A stretch of 64,000 nucleotides of DNA from Gnetum montanum (GCA_015680685.1 MNCI01015796.1:271454-335453); one strand, 5' to 3'; numbered from the stretch's first letter, positions 1 to 11,824 are shown. Notes: a model not told the origin generated them from the letters alone. Numbers and translations are program-made.

Positions 1-440
1 TGAGGAGTTGCTTGATTTCCTCCTTAACGATTTGCTTCAATTTGGGGTTCAACCGCCTTTGTGGCTATTGTTTTAGCTTCATGGCTAGGTTGGTGTAAAT
101 GTGATACTGACATATCCTAGGATTAATCCCTATGAGTTTAGGATATGACCAAGTAAAAGCTATTGACCATCTTTCAAGTACTTTCAATAGCATCTCTTTC
201 TATTCTAGAGCAAGTCTTGCATTGATTATATCTAGCTTCTTATTTTTCAAAAATACATATTTCATTATAGCTAGTAACATTTTCAATTCAAGGGGTTGTT
301 GCTTAAAGTTATTAGGAATGTTCAACTCTCCCCAATAGGTATCATTGTTTGTATCATCAGAGAGTTGGTGATGAGCTTGCTCAAGTTCATCCATGCTCAT
401 GACATATTCACATGTTAGGCTTTCAACTAGTTCCATGCAT
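1..440 (-). pseudogene. RT N-terminus and protease-RT linker (A1), truncated by window edge
   Basis: The first 60 bases, read on the minus strand, encode RRLNPKLKQIVKEEIKQLL, the entry to the reverse transcriptase fingers of Athila-type pol. Upstream in the element (200-436) is a 78-residue open stretch rich in E, L and N that forms the linker between protease and RT. The same DNA recurs at 9693-10140 in A2, so position 1 of the window corresponds to about 9693. The catalytic part of RT is outside the window. Stops are present in the linker. Confidence 0.7.
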
Positions 441-559
441 AGTGTGCTGCTTTTTGAATTAGTGATTAGCCATTGGGTGCCCTCCTATTTTGTGGCTAAT
501 GTGTACAAACACCTTTGAATTTATCTTTTTGGCACACACTGCTTGCATGCAGAGATAGA

Positions 560-1080
560 TGCTTATTTTATTGCCCAAATTTTTTGCACATAATTACACC
601 CACTATTGTTGTACATGATGCATGGAACTATTTTCTTCTCAATTTTTCCAAATGCATTTTCTTTAGATATCTCCAGGGAAAGATATCTGATGTCCATTCT
701 TGCATCAATGGTGCTTAGCCATGCCCTTCCCATGATGATTGGAAAGTTCCCTTTGCAGTTCTCCACTTTGATTACCAAAAACTAGTAGGATAAGACCACC
801 CATAGATAGTTGTCATAATGTTTTCTACCAGTCCCAATGAAATAGTGATGGATTGGTCTGCTAATTCCAATTTGATGTTCCTCCGCTTAAGAGGAGGCAG
901 GTTCCAAGCAGCGTACATCTCATGAGAAATCAAATTAACAAAAAAACCTGAATTAAGAAGAGCCTTGCATAGTTCATTCCCAACAATTTGTAAATAAATT
1001 AGAGGACTTCCAAGATTAGCTAATTTCTTAGGAAGGTTTCCTACACTGATCCAATCAGACATAGTGTAAGTAAGCATTAC
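560..1080 (-). pseudogene. Retropepsin-like aspartic protease (A1), degenerate
   Basis: Two overlapping minus-strand frames carry the protease. The upstream one contains LLNSGFFVNLISHEMY, which aligns with LLDLGSGVNLISQEMY in element B, so the catalytic Asp is changed to Asn here. The downstream one holds FPIIMGRAWLSTIDA, the flap and C-terminal motif corresponding to the usual ILGRPWL. The switch between frames near 775 is a frameshift. The normal role is processing of the Gag-Pol polyprotein in the virus-like particle. With the active-site change and the frameshift this copy cannot be functional. Confidence 0.7.
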
Positions 1081-3590
1081 GGTATGAATCTTTGGTAGAG
1101 TTTGGTTTGAAGGAGGCCCACAAGAATTGGATATGGAGAAAGAGGCAAGAGTAGGATTGTCAACCGTAGGTGTAGGTGAAGGCTTAGGTGGACTACGAGG
1201 TCAAAAGAAAGGTTTTTTCTTTGATTGAGCAATCAAACCCTCCAATTGATGATTGGGTTACAAATTAACAATCCTTGTAGCATTGCATTGCTATGGTTGA
1301 GCAGGTAGTTTACCTTGCATTAGTGAAGTAGGTGGTAGCTATGCAACTAGAGGAGTGTGTGTAGGAACAGGAGGAGGACAAGGATAGGAGGTGACATCCT
1401 TTCTTTCATAGGAAGAAGGAGTTTGATAGTAATCAGAAGGATGGTAGTATGGTTAAATATTAGAAATGTGACTGGAAGAATCACATGGAGACATAGGTTG
1501 CTGAACATGATAACCATAGGGATCAGGTTGTAGATAAGAATATTGTTGCCTTGGTAGTGCAAGTGGCCTTGATTGTGGTTACTGCCATTGTTTGTACTAT
1601 TCATATGGTTGTAGTGGAGCTCTGCTTGGATAATATAGTTGTTGCTGGTAAAACTGCCTAAGATTACCTTGAGGATAAGACAACCTTCTAGATGTTTATC
1701 TTTGTGTAAGTTGTGGATGTAAGGCATACACCCTAGACTCCTATAGATGTGACATAATGGAGCAACATCCCTTAGGATGTTCATACTGGTAGACATCACA
1801 TTCATGATCATCATTTGATTCATTGTCTGTAACCTCTTCTATTGTAGAAATTTTACCCTTACCTTTGTAATGTGCATGTTTAATTTCCTTGTGCCTCCTA
1901 CACTCACGATCACTATCTTGTTCTTGGGACTCTTTAGTAATTTTGTCCTTAATTGATTAACCTTAGTTGTAAGTTTAGATTGGAATTGTTGAAGTGGCAA
2001 GGCTTTCTTATGCATCCCCTCATCAAATATGGATTCATCCTCACTGTCTTCAAATTAAACCTTTGACTTGCAAATGGAAGGATCATGGTTATACTTCTCT
2101 ATGCTTTCTCTTTTTCTTAGTTCACCCTCCTCTTTGAAAACCTACTCTATTAACCTTTGTACTTTATGGACAGTTAGTTCTAACAATTACGCTTGGGCAT
2201 AGACACTAAGGGTTTTCCTCATTTCATTATGAATCCCATCTACAATGTGGTGGAGTTGAGCCAATTGAGAATAACCATGGCTAGGGCATTTGTGCATCAA
2301 GGCATAGTATCGGCCAATGGTAGCATCCAAGGGTTCATGTGCTCCTTTTTTTCATCCTAGAATTTTCTTCCTTAAGTTGGATACCTAGGAGTACATTTAA
2401 TACTTTTCATTGAACATTTCAAGCATGGTACTCCATCATTTGATAGATTCTAGTTATAAGGAGTGGTACCAGTTCTCTACTCCTTTGATGACTATCCTAG
2501 GAAACAACTTTAGTTTTTGCTACTCGTTCTCTATGTTTTGCAAGGAACATGCATCTTGGAAAGCTTGAAGATAATTTTTCATATTAGAGTTATATCCTCC
2601 TTCAAATTAAGGAATATTATTCATGTCTAATCATTTGATCCGATTGTCTTTTACATGTCTTGTTGGAATTTTAACTACCTCTACAATGTTAAGCATAATT
2701 TAGGTAGCAAATAGAGGCTCATCAAGGCCTTGTTCATGATGCCTAAAACTCCCTCTACTACCCCTTCATTCATGGTGATGTGCCTCTCTTGAAAATGTTT
2801 ACCCATGTTCTTACCTATCTCGATGATCCCTTTGGTTATTTTGGTCCTGTCAATCATTGCACTCATTTTGATCACCTCCATCATGATCTCGCCTTCTGTG
2901 GTTATGGTCAGAGCCATAAGAAGAAGATGATGATAAAGGAGAAGAGGAAGGAGAATCAACATCATCATAGTGCATACTATTGCCTCTTCGGTGATCATGG
3001 CCATAATCACAATCGTGCTTCTTGTTGACATCCCTATCTTAACTTGCCTCTCTAGATCCATCTTTGTCATTGGATCCCTTGTTACCAGAATTAAGATTGT
3101 GAACTATGGAGTGTAGATTTTTGTTTTGAACTCTAGCATTGAAATCAAAGAGTGGAGCATAATTAACTAGAAAATCCTCAGAGAAGGATTCCCCACTAGC
3201 TTGTTGGCATAATAGGAATAGAGAATTGTTAAGTCCTTTTCCCTTCAAAAGTTCATAGCATTGTTCTAGCTACTGATCTTGTAGGCATTGTGCTTTAGTG
3301 GGATGATAATCCTTAGCATTGATATCTTACATAATATATTCCCCATGGCAGTCTTAAAGACCACATCGTGCAATCATTTCATAAAGCATTACAAGAGCAT
3401 CATGATCGGGCGGCAACACAATGTTGCCCTCCATGTCACACCATCGTAGTTGTTCATCTTGGTGTAGGATGAAGGTGAAGTTTGGCACATACTCATCAAG
3501 ATGAGTATATGTAATTTGCTACTATTGAGGCTTTGATGGATGAGTATTATTATGCTTGGGAAGAGAAGTGAGCCTGTGAGAAGAAGACAT
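1080..3590 (-). pseudogene. Gag polyprotein (A1), heavily degraded
   Basis: The start codon at 3590 opens MSSSHRLTSLPK, matching gag starts in B (MSSSSHKSTSLP) and F. Downstream homology to B continues for 2.5 kb through the capsid region and the Tyr/Gln/Pro-rich C-terminus (about 1350-1820), but the frame is broken by many stops and shifts; the longest intact pieces are 1347-1823 and 2681-3070. Gag forms the particle shell. The boundary with protease near 1080 is approximate. I see no zinc-knuckle motif in the readable parts. Confidence 0.65.
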
Positions 3591-3732
3591 TGTCGATTAG
3601 CGAAACAAAAATCATAGTGTGCTCTAAGAATTTGTTGTAGTAATTATAAAATAATATATGACTCTTAGGATCATTCCAATGATTTAAATACTTTTACTAG
3701 GTCCTATATAGCACAAAAAACAACAAAAAGAT

Positions 3733-3749
3733 CCTTGGAAATGATGTCA
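3733..3749 (-). other. Decayed primer-binding site of A1
   Basis: Directly next to the LTR end, the minus strand reads TGACATCATTTCCAAGG. This aligns with the tRNA-Asp complement TGGCGCCGTTGCCGGGG, nearly all differences being G-to-A or C-to-T, the pattern of deaminated methylated DNA. Confidence 0.6.
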
Positions 3750-3750
3750 A

Positions 3751-4589
3751 TGATAAGAAACAAGGTATCCCTATGCCTAACCATATGAATCACTAAGGCA
3801 TTACATGTGATCGGATCAAATTTTGTGGACCTATAGCTATCTTGTACAGTAGTTTCTCTAGAAAGTGAAATGATGTTGATAATGTTCATTGTCTTCCCAA
3901 CTACACTTGTGAGCCTCAAGGATATGGTTTGAGTATAATTGAGGTATATGAATTTTTGTCATTTTATATTTCATGGATGTAATCACCTACAAGAAGAATA
4001 AGGGTAGAGTAGATTGAAAACTAATGTCAATTTTCTAGCTAGCCCAACACAAGTAACTATCCCACTTTCCTGAACACATCCTAAACACATATAGCACTGT
4101 TGGGCTACTAAACATTAAGCGTTGTTGGGTTACCAAGTACTATATGAATGCTCGAAGTGGTCATGCTCATGTTAATTAATTACTGAAAATAAATTGCTTA
4201 ATCAAATGCATTAAAGTAAAGAATAAGAAAGTAAATTATAATAAGGAAAATATTAAGCTATTCTCAATGCTACAAGGATTGTTAAAAGAGTTCATTTTAT
4301 TCTCATCACACTGCTATGCTCAGGTACATCAGTGTTCGAACAAAGAACTGTACACACTTTAGACTCCTTCTGTGGGCACTTAGAGAAAATATTCTAACTT
4401 TGAGGAAAATAAACTACAAGGGCTTCGCTACTCTAACTAGAAAATCTTAACTATGATGATGAAATTGGAGCCTAGGCATGGTATTTATAGACTCAAGGTA
4501 TATACCCTAATGTCAGATGTCCGATATCGGATCCAGGCCTCAACTTTGCATACTCAATGTTGCGGCCAACACAAAATGGTGATTCATCA
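3751..4589 (-). repeat. 5' LTR of A1 (839 bp)
   Basis: Read on the minus strand it starts TGATGAATCACC, as does the LTR of F at 50962, and ends next to the primer-binding site; the plus-strand left end TGATAAGAAACAAGGTA aligns with TGATGAGTGGCGAGGTA of B. It contains a TATAAATA-type box (plus strand near 4480) and, upstream of it, GATATC-centred palindromic sequence. Its right flank (CTGAG, 4590-4594) is inside another LTR. Confidence 0.8.
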
Positions 4590-5067
4590 CTGAGTTACCA
4601 AGTACTATATGAATGCTCAAAGTGGTCATGCTTGCATTCATTAATTACTAGAAATTAATTACTTAATTCAAATGCATGAAAATAAAAAGCATGAAATTAA
4701 AATGTAATGAAGAAAATATTAAGCTATTCTCAATGTTGCAAGGATTGTCAAAAGAGTTCATTTTATTCCTATCAAACTATTATGCTCAAGTACATTAGTG
4801 CTCGAACAAAGAACCGTACACACTTAGACTCCTTCCATGGGCACTCAGAAGATATTATAACTCTAAGAAAAAGAAATGGCAAGATCTTCACTACTTTGAC
4901 TCAGAATGACGAAAAATTGATTGTGAAAACTGAAGCCCAGATGTGGTATTTATAGCCTTGGGGTATATACCCTGATGTTGCATACAAAATGTCGCATCAA
5001 GGTCTTGACATCATGTACATGATGTCGTGTACTTAACGTTAGAGTAGACATAAAACATGTTTCATCA
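4590..5067 (-). repeat. Interrupted 3' LTR of element A2
   Basis: The sequence from 4590 repeats the part of the family-A LTR running from the GTTACCAAG motif to the TGATGAAACATG terminus (minus-strand reading), including a TATAAATA box near 4945. It is about 57 per cent of an LTR. The missing part should lie on the far side of A1, left of the window, because A1 inserted here. Confidence 0.75.
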
Positions 5068-5077
5068 TACCCCCATA
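5068..5077 (-). other. Polypurine tract of A2
   Basis: Minus strand reads ATGGGGGTA immediately before the LTR terminus TGATGAAAC. The same tract precedes the LTRs of B (31131) and E (25909). It primes plus-strand DNA synthesis. Confidence 0.8.
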
Positions 5078-7230
5078 ACTGAATGAAAACTTGTTCTTGA
5101 GTGAAGAAGAGGAGGAACAAGTTTTTTATAACATAACATATTAGGTAGGTATGGGATTATTGACTAACATTACAAACTGACTTAGATGGAATAGAAAAAC
5201 TCTAAGTCCCCAAGTGTACAGAATTACAATTTTTACAACATTATTCATGATAAGAGAAGTGAACACCCTATAGAACATTGACATCTAACACCTCTTAGTA
5301 GTAGAAGAATGAGAGAGAGAGAGAGAGAGAAGAGATCCAACGATCATGAATGATGATCATTGTGTGGTACAACTACATCAACCTTAGTAAAGGTAGTCCT
5401 ACTTTCAGTCCATGCTTTCCACTACAATCATAATAAAGTCATGAATTAGTATGCAATGTGTAACACATAGCAGTTAAATGCCTTATCTCGTTAGTGGTTA
5501 CACTTGGCTAAGTTGTGATTATGGTAGATTGGTTTCTTCAGTAGTGTTAGTAGGAAGGTTGGCAAATAAGGTAAATTGGATCAGTAGTCCATGAATTTTG
5601 AAGAGGGTATAAGAATTCACAACAATAAAAATATGAATTCACTAAAAAATATTGTAAAGATGTGTACAATTGGATATCATTACTGAAGTAAACAAAAAGA
5701 ATTTAATTGTAAGAGTGTCTAAGGATAAAGAACTTAACTAATCCAACCAAAAGATATGCAAGTGGGTTCTGCCCAAAGTAGGCATAGGGGTTTTACACCC
5801 TTGCATAACTTCAAACCAAAGAGTCCATGGGATCCATGGATGATTAATGGTTATAGAAGGTTAAGTACAAAAACCCAAAAGAAACTAATTAGGAATTCTG
5901 ACAGATCAAACCAAGACATTGAACTAAAACATGAAACCAACATTGAGGTGATACATGGAAAGCATAAATGGATGAGAGAGAAAGAGAGTGGAATGGAGTT
6001 CCTAATTATGGTCACATGAAGTCCCTTATAGATTTTGGGATTAAATGACTTGATAGAATACATCCTTAGTCTAGAACAAAACCAATCATGTTCAGTGACT
6101 TTGCATCGACATTCTAAACTAATCCAGCCCCTGAGACACAAGAGTGTTTCCACAAAACAACCATAGTTCCTTATTAGAGAAGAAGTAGGAAGTGAGGAAG
6201 GGCCTTAGTTAGAGGGGACTAGTCCCATAATGAGTGCTTGTAGCCCATTTATTCTATCTAAGGGGTGTTCTTTGAATTCCCATTGTTTTTTCTTGAAATG
6301 GAAACCACACCATGCAAAGACACATACATTTATTTTTTTCAAGGAGTATACTTTAGATTCTCATCATTTGTTTTCTTGATGAGAGCCATACCATGTGAGG
6401 ACATATGCATTTACTTTGTCCAAGGGACGTGCTTTGAATTCTCATCATTCTTCCTTTTTTTTTTTTTTACTGAAAACCACACCATGCAATGACTTATTCA
6501 ACTTCCTTTTATTGGATGACATAGAATGGTAAGAAATTCATGAAAACACACATGTACCTAGGCAAACAGAAAATCCCAAAGAATATGAAATCCCCTTGAA
6601 GCCACACCCTATTCAAACCATTGAATCCTTCCCAATTTCAGAAACTACTAAAGTTACAAATTTATTAAATTTTTATTAATGAAAAAGGGACTACATGTTT
6701 CCAAAACAAGGAAAACTAGTGTGTGGATGGTGGATATTGTGGACTCACTGCTTGTTGCATGAAAAAGAAACCATATCGTAATTATTTGTAACAAAATTCA
6801 AAGCCAGAAACTAGGCAACAACAATCAAATAAAAATAATACATACCACCATTAAGTAATACATTACCTATGTACCTAGCACTTGTCAACAAAAATTTAAA
6901 AAATCTCACCAAATAAAAGAAAATATAAAAGAAAGTGTAAAATGTACAAGAAATATCAAATGTACTAATGATGATGTAAAAAAAATTAGAAAAGATTAAT
7001 AACATAAAAACAAAAAGATGTAAAATAAAGTATGCTTAAAATAAAAAGTTGTGAAACAAAAAATGTGTAAAACAAAAAAGTTAAAAAACTAAGGTGTTGC
7101 TTTGTATGATTAGCATGAGTGGCCATCTTTCCCATGACTAAGTTGAAAGGAGGATATTCAAAATAAGAAGCATGGTTGTCCATTTGATGAGGTGCTTATT
7201 GTGTTAGTTGGCATATGTTCATGGAAAGGT
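5078..7230 (-). other. Non-coding 3' region of A2
   Basis: About 2.1 kb between integrase and PPT. It is shared with the 3' region of B (31140-32990), so it is element sequence. It holds an (AG)n microsatellite at about 5311-5330 and a strongly A/T-rich stretch at 6800-7100. The short open frames here (5756-6019, 6265-6492 and others) have no recognisable protein features and no conserved frame in B. Confidence 0.6.
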
Positions 7231-7249
7231 TTAATTTGTTGAATGTTGA

Positions 7250-8590
7250 CTAGCTATTTCTTATTTAGGATTTTAGGTTTATAGGTCATCATGGCCCCAA
7301 AAAGAAAAGTCTCATAAATAATGTAGGGTTCCTCCCACAACATTTGAAACTTAGTTTGTTGAGGTACATGTGTGGGGTTCCAATAGAGAACCTTATCTCT
7401 CAGTTGAAATTTGACTTTTCTAATTTTTAGGTCATGACAATTTTTGTTATAAGCCTTGTGCAACTTGTTAGATAATAGGGCTACTAATTGATTTTTGTTT
7501 AGTAGGTTGAGATTCATCAGTTGTTCTTTTTGGGCTAGACTTAAGTCAAGGTCAAGGTCAAGGTTACAAGCTGTTAAAAATGTACAAAGTTTAGATTGAA
7601 TAGGAAGTGTTGATAGTTTTCCATACACAAGCTTGTAGGGAGAGTAGCCTATAGGAAGTTTCAAGTGGAGAAATAGGCTCAAAGGGCATCATTCAATTTT
7701 GTGCTCTAGTCCTTTCTATACTTGCTAATAGTTCTTATTAGTATCTTTTTGATTTCCCTATTAGTAACCTCAACTTGATAGTTAGCTTGGGGATGGTAAG
7801 GTGTTGTGAGTTTATGTTCAACCCCCAAGCGTTGTATGAGCTTTCGAAAAGTAGTGCCTATAAAATGAGTTCCATTGTTAGAAATTAATGCACATGGCAC
7901 ACCAAACTTTTTTACAACATTTTTCTATACAAACTGAGTAGTAGTAGAGGATGTATAATCGATGATGGCTACTACTTCTACCCATTTTGTACAATAGTCA
8001 ACAACAACTATGATGTATGCCTTTTCATTTGACATGGATGTGATGGGAGCCTTAAAATCAATCCCCTAGATGTCAAATGATTTTAGTGGCTAAATTCATT
8101 ATTGAGGTTCCTCCATTCAAGTAGTCATTTTACCATCGTGTTGAAATCATTCACAAGAGTGGACATAATCGTGATCATCCTTGAAGAGTGTTTCCATTAG
8201 GATTTTAATGGCTATGCATCTCCTAGCATAGTGTCCTCAACAAGGACCTTCATGAGAATCTTGGAGAATGCATAATTGATTAGCATTAGGGACACACCAA
8301 TGAACCAATCCATTGGTGCACACCTTGTAGAGGTGTCCTTTGATCTCCATGAAGTGCTATACATGGTGAAGAATTTTCTATTTCTTTTGGTGGTCTAACC
8401 GTTATGGCATTTCTTGAGTGAGAAGATAGCTGAGAATGTTATCATACCATTTTGGCTCATTGGGAATTTTTTAGTTATTGCTCCAAAAAAGAGGATTTCA
8501 ATCAGGAAACATGTTAGAGAGTGAGCTTTCTTCCTCTTTGTCATCCCATCACAATTGAGACAAGTGATCAACGACCACATTCTTAGTGCC
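7250..8590 (-). pseudogene. Integrase (A2), degenerate
   Basis: Integrase joins element cDNA to host DNA. The zinc-binding N-terminal region lies near 8150-8400 and is badly broken. The catalytic core is readable at 7706-7900: ALISNNGTHF is the second-Asp motif with Asp changed to Asn (normally SDNGTHF), and QVEVTNREIKK carries the third acidic residue. The C-terminal part at 7254-7682 has GYSPYKLVYGK and the HDLKIRKVKFQLRDKVLYWN segment typical of Ty3/gypsy integrase tails. A frameshift near 7690 separates core and tail. The mutated Asp and broken frame make it inactive. Confidence 0.8.
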
Positions 8591-9790
8591 CTTTTGATCT
8601 ATCATTGTAAGATCAAATTTTTGCAAGATCACTAGCCATTGTATGACATGGGGGCTCACTATTGGCTTATTCATTAAGAAGAAAATGGAACTGTGTGCAC
8701 ATAATGCCTAAACTTCTCTAGAACAAACACCACCGTCATCAATTATTTTTTTATAGTGGTGTAGTTTAATTGTGCACTCACAATGCTTTAGCTAGTGCAA
8801 TGGATGGAGTATGGACATTTTTTATCATCTAACTGAATTAACATAGCTCCCAAGGCATAATTCGATGCATTCTTCATAATATGGTATGGTCTGAACTAGT
8901 TAGGTGCTTGTAGGATTGGAGTTTCTACAAGCTTCTCTTTTAGTTTCTGGAATGCTTTCTCACATTTTGTGGTCCAAATGAAGGGAGCATCTTTTTTTGT
9001 TAGCCCAACCAATAGTTTTGGGATCATAGAAAAATTCTCTATGAATCGTCAATAGTAGCTACTATGTCCAAGGAATGACCAAACATCTTTAACTATTTCT
9101 AGCCAGTGGGTTATTTCCTGGATGACCTTTATTTTTTCAGGGTCCTCCTCAATTCCTACTTGCAATATTCTCTGCTCTAGTACAATGCCCTCCCAAACCA
9201 TGAGGTTATGTTTTTTCCAGTTAAGCTACAAGTTACCATTTTAGCACTTGCTCAACATGGTCCAAGGCTTGCTCAAATGTAGCTCCATAGGTGGAGAAGT
9301 CATTCATGAAGACTTCTACACCACCATCGATCTGCTGCTAAAAAATGCTCAGGACCAAGCGTTGGAATGTAGCAGAAGCATGGAATGGACCAAAAAACAT
9401 TTTGCAATATACAAAAGTCCCCCAAGGACTTGTGAACATTGTCTTTTCCTGGTCTTCCAATGCAATTTAAATATGGTTATAGCCACTATAACCATCTAGA
9501 AAGCTGTAGTAGAAATGCCTACATATTGTGTCAAGCACCTAGTCAACAAATGACAACGGAAAATGATCTTTAAATTTTGTCATGTTTAGTAGCCTAAAAT
9601 CAATGTAGACCTACCACTTGCCACCTTTCTTTGGTACAATCATGAGTGAACTAACCCACTCACTATCTGTAATGGGATAAATGAACCATGCCTTGAGGAG
9701 TTAATTGATTTCCTTCTTGATGATGTACTTTAGTTTAGGGTTCAATTATCTGTGTGGCTATTGTTTTGGCTTCATGGCTGGGTCGGTGTA
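8590..9790 (-). pseudogene. Reverse transcriptase and RNase H (A2), degenerate
   Basis: Minus-strand reading from 9790 gives the fingers (IYPITDSEWVSSLMIVPKKG), the first catalytic block (FLDGYSGYNHI), PWGTFVYCKM, and the catalytic loop near 9305, which reads VEVFMNDFSTYG where an active enzyme has MDD; the first Asp of the pair is Asn. RNase H follows toward 8640 (YALGAMLIQLDDKK). There are many in-frame stops, most of them TAG. RT copies genomic RNA into cDNA and RNase H removes the template; this copy is dead. Confidence 0.8.
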
Positions 9791-10260
9791 GATGTGATGC
9801 TAGCATATCCTAAGATAAATCCTTATGAGTTTAGGATATGACCAAGCAAAAGCTATTGACCATATTTCAAATGCTTTCAACAACATCTTTTTCTATTCTA
9901 GAACAAGTTTTACATTAATTATAACTAGCTTCCCATTTTTAAAAAATGCATATTCCATTCCAACGAGTAATGTTTTAGCTTAAGGGACCATTACTTGAAT
10001 TTTTTATGAATTTCCAACTCTCGCCAATGAGTACCATCATTTATTTCATTAGAGAGTTGGTGATGAACTTGCTCTAGTTCATCCATGCCTATGACATACA
10101 CACATGTTAGGCTCTCAATTGGTTCCTTACAAAGTATGCTACTTTTTGAATCAGTAGTCAACCACTAGGTGCCCTCATGTTTTGTGGCTACTGCGTATAA
10201 ACACTTTTGAATTTCTACTTCTGGCACACACTATTTACATGTATAGATAGATGTTTGCTT
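9790..10260 (-). other. Protease-RT linker of A2
   Basis: This stretch is the equivalent of 100-560 in A1. It is colinear with it but has no intact reading frame. I see no domain in it. Confidence 0.5.
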
Positions 10261-10800
10261 TATGACCCAATTTTTTTGCACACAATTGCACTCGGCATTG
10301 CTATAAGTGATGCATGGAACTCTCTTCTTCTCAATCTTTCCAAATGGGTTATCTTCAAGGAAAGATCTCTAATGCTCATTCTTGCATCGACAATGCTCAG
10401 CCATGCCCTTTCCATTATGATTGGAAAATATCCTTTGTAGTTCTCCACTTTGATTACCAAGAAATTAGCAGGATAAGACCACCCACAGATAGTGGTCAAA
10501 ATATCTTCTACCAGTCCCAATGGAACAGTCATGGACTGGTCTACCAATTCTAATCTAATGTTGCTCTTCTTGAGAGAAGGTAGGTTTTAAGAAGTGCACA
10601 TCTCATGACAATTAAATTAACACTAGAACCTAAATTGAGAAGAGCCTTACATGATTCATTCCCAAAAATATACAAATAAATTAGAGGACTTTCAAGATTG
10701 GCTAATTTCCTAGTAAGGTTTCTTACATAGATTCAATTAGACACAATATGAGTGAGCATTCTAGTATGGATCCTTGGTAGAGTTTTGTTTGAAGGAGGCC
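10260..10800 (-). pseudogene. Aspartic protease (A2), degenerate
   Basis: The open piece at 10260-10547 contains FPIIMERAWLSIVDARMSIRD, matching FPIIMGRAWLSTIDARMDIR of A1 and the B protease. The N-terminal half (10550-10800), where the catalytic DxG should be, is colinear with A1 but contains stops. It would cleave the polyprotein in an active element. Confidence 0.65.
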
Positions 10801-11485
10801 CAAAGAAATTTGATATAGAGGAAAAGGAGGGAGCATGGTTGTCAACCATGAGTATGTGAGAAGGCTTAGGTGGACTGTAGGGTTAAAAAAAGGTCTTTTC
10901 TTTGATCAGACATTCAAACTCTTCGATTGATGATTTGGTTGTAGATTAACAACCCTCATAGCATTGCATTGTTGTGGTTGAGCTAGCAATTCACCCTACA
11001 TAGGTGGAGTAGGCAATAGCTATGCAATTGGAGGAGTATGTGCAAGGAAAATAGAAGGATAAGGATAAGAGGTGGTATCCTTTCTTCCATGTGGCAAATG
11101 AGCTTGTTAATAATATGAAGGATGGTAGTGAGGATAGAAATTAGAAATGTGACAAGAAGACTCATGTGGAGACATGGGTTGCCGAACATGATAACCATAT
11201 GGATCAAGTTTTTGGTAAGGGTATTGTTGCCTTGGTAGTACTAGCACCCATGATTATGGTTGTTTCCACTATTGATACTTTTCATACAGTTGCAGTGGAG
11301 CTTCACTTGGATAATACGGTTGTTTCTAGTGGAACTGCTTGGGATTACCTTGATGAGAAGATAACCTTCTAGATGTTTTCCTTTGTGTAAGTCATGGATG
11401 TAAGGCATACATCCTAGACCCCTATAGATGTGACACAATGGGGTAACATCCCTTAGGATGTTTATACTGATAGATGTCACACCCA
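10800..11485 (-). pseudogene. C-terminal gag fragment (A2)
   Basis: The minus-strand piece around 11241-11485 contains ILRDVTPLCHIYRGLGCM, aligning with ILRDVAPLCHIYRSLGCM of A1 (1347-1823). The Tyr/Gln-rich tail follows toward 10900. Homology to family-A gag ends at about 11485 and element C begins within the next few tens of bases. Confidence 0.65.
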
Positions 11486-11564
11486 AAACAATGGCAAAAG
11501 ACATGGATTTCATCATAATAATTATTACCATAGTCTGAAAAACAAGGGCAGCATAGTGACTTAT

Positions 11565-11683
11565 CGAGCATACGGGGCCTCCTCCTGCACTTCAACGCAT
11601 GCTTGGGATAGGTGCCCCAAAGTATCCTTTACCTCATCCACCTTAGTGAGTCCTTGGTGCTTACGTTCATCTTTGGGTGCCAT
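11565..11683 (-). pseudogene. Exon 1 of the antisense gene, copy in element C
   Basis: The ATG at 11683 opens MAPKDERKHQGLTKVDEVK, which aligns with MAPKMKKKNTKLAKIDEVQ at 62621 in D. The reading frame is open for exactly 119 nt, the same length as exon 1 in D, and ends in the same phase. The splice donor has mutated: the base after the exon is A (ATAAGT) where D has GTAGGT. The rest of the gene is missing because C is truncated just to the left. Conservation of start, length and phase in a diverged copy supports a real coding exon. Function is unknown. Confidence 0.7.
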
Positions 11684-11816
11684 TGTCTTACTCGCAAATT
11701 GTTAGCTTCTACAATACACTGCTTTTCTCTCTCTCTCAGCACGATCATGCTACACTCTAGATGTGGACTCTGCACTCTAACAATGAAAAAGACAAGTTTA
11801 CCAAGGGTAAACCCCC

Positions 11817-11824
11817 TATTTATA
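11817..11824 (-). promoter_or_regulatory. TATA box of the antisense gene in C
   Basis: Minus strand reads TATAAATA followed by GGGG, 141 bp upstream of the exon-1 ATG. D has the same octamer 135 bp upstream of its ATG. Spacing and sequence shared between the two copies suggest a dedicated pol II promoter. Confidence 0.6.

Larger units (their letters stand above)
1..4589 (-). mobile_element. Element A1: Athila-like Ty3/gypsy retrotransposon, 5' part
   Basis: Minus-strand order from the right is LTR (4589-3751), decayed primer-binding site, gag starting at 3590, protease, then the start of RT at the window edge; the rest of pol and the 3' LTR lie to the left. I assign it to the Athila-like branch because the primer-binding site of its relatives B and F matches the 3' end of tRNA-Asp and because the RT entry has the Athila-type pattern (RRLNPKLKQIVKEEI). 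Many stops and frameshifts make it a dead copy. It sits inside another LTR of the same family: the sequence right of 4589 resumes inside an LTR rather than at an LTR end. Lineage is inference from motifs, not from a tree. Confidence 0.8.
5068..11485 (-). mobile_element. Element A2: Athila-like retrotransposon, internal region, truncated in gag
   Basis: Reading leftward from 11485: end of gag, protease, linker, RT/RNase H, integrase, a long non-coding 3' region, the polypurine tract and the partial LTR. It is the only family-A copy here that shows pol. Its 5' LTR and most of gag are missing: homology to gag stops at about 11485, where Tat-like element C begins. All reading frames are broken. 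Confidence 0.8.

Noticed and set aside
3751-5067. One long LTR of 1.3 kb or two tandem complete LTRs
   Set aside because: Internal motifs are duplicated and the first unit has both proper ends, whereas the second lacks its left part, which fits a nested insertion.
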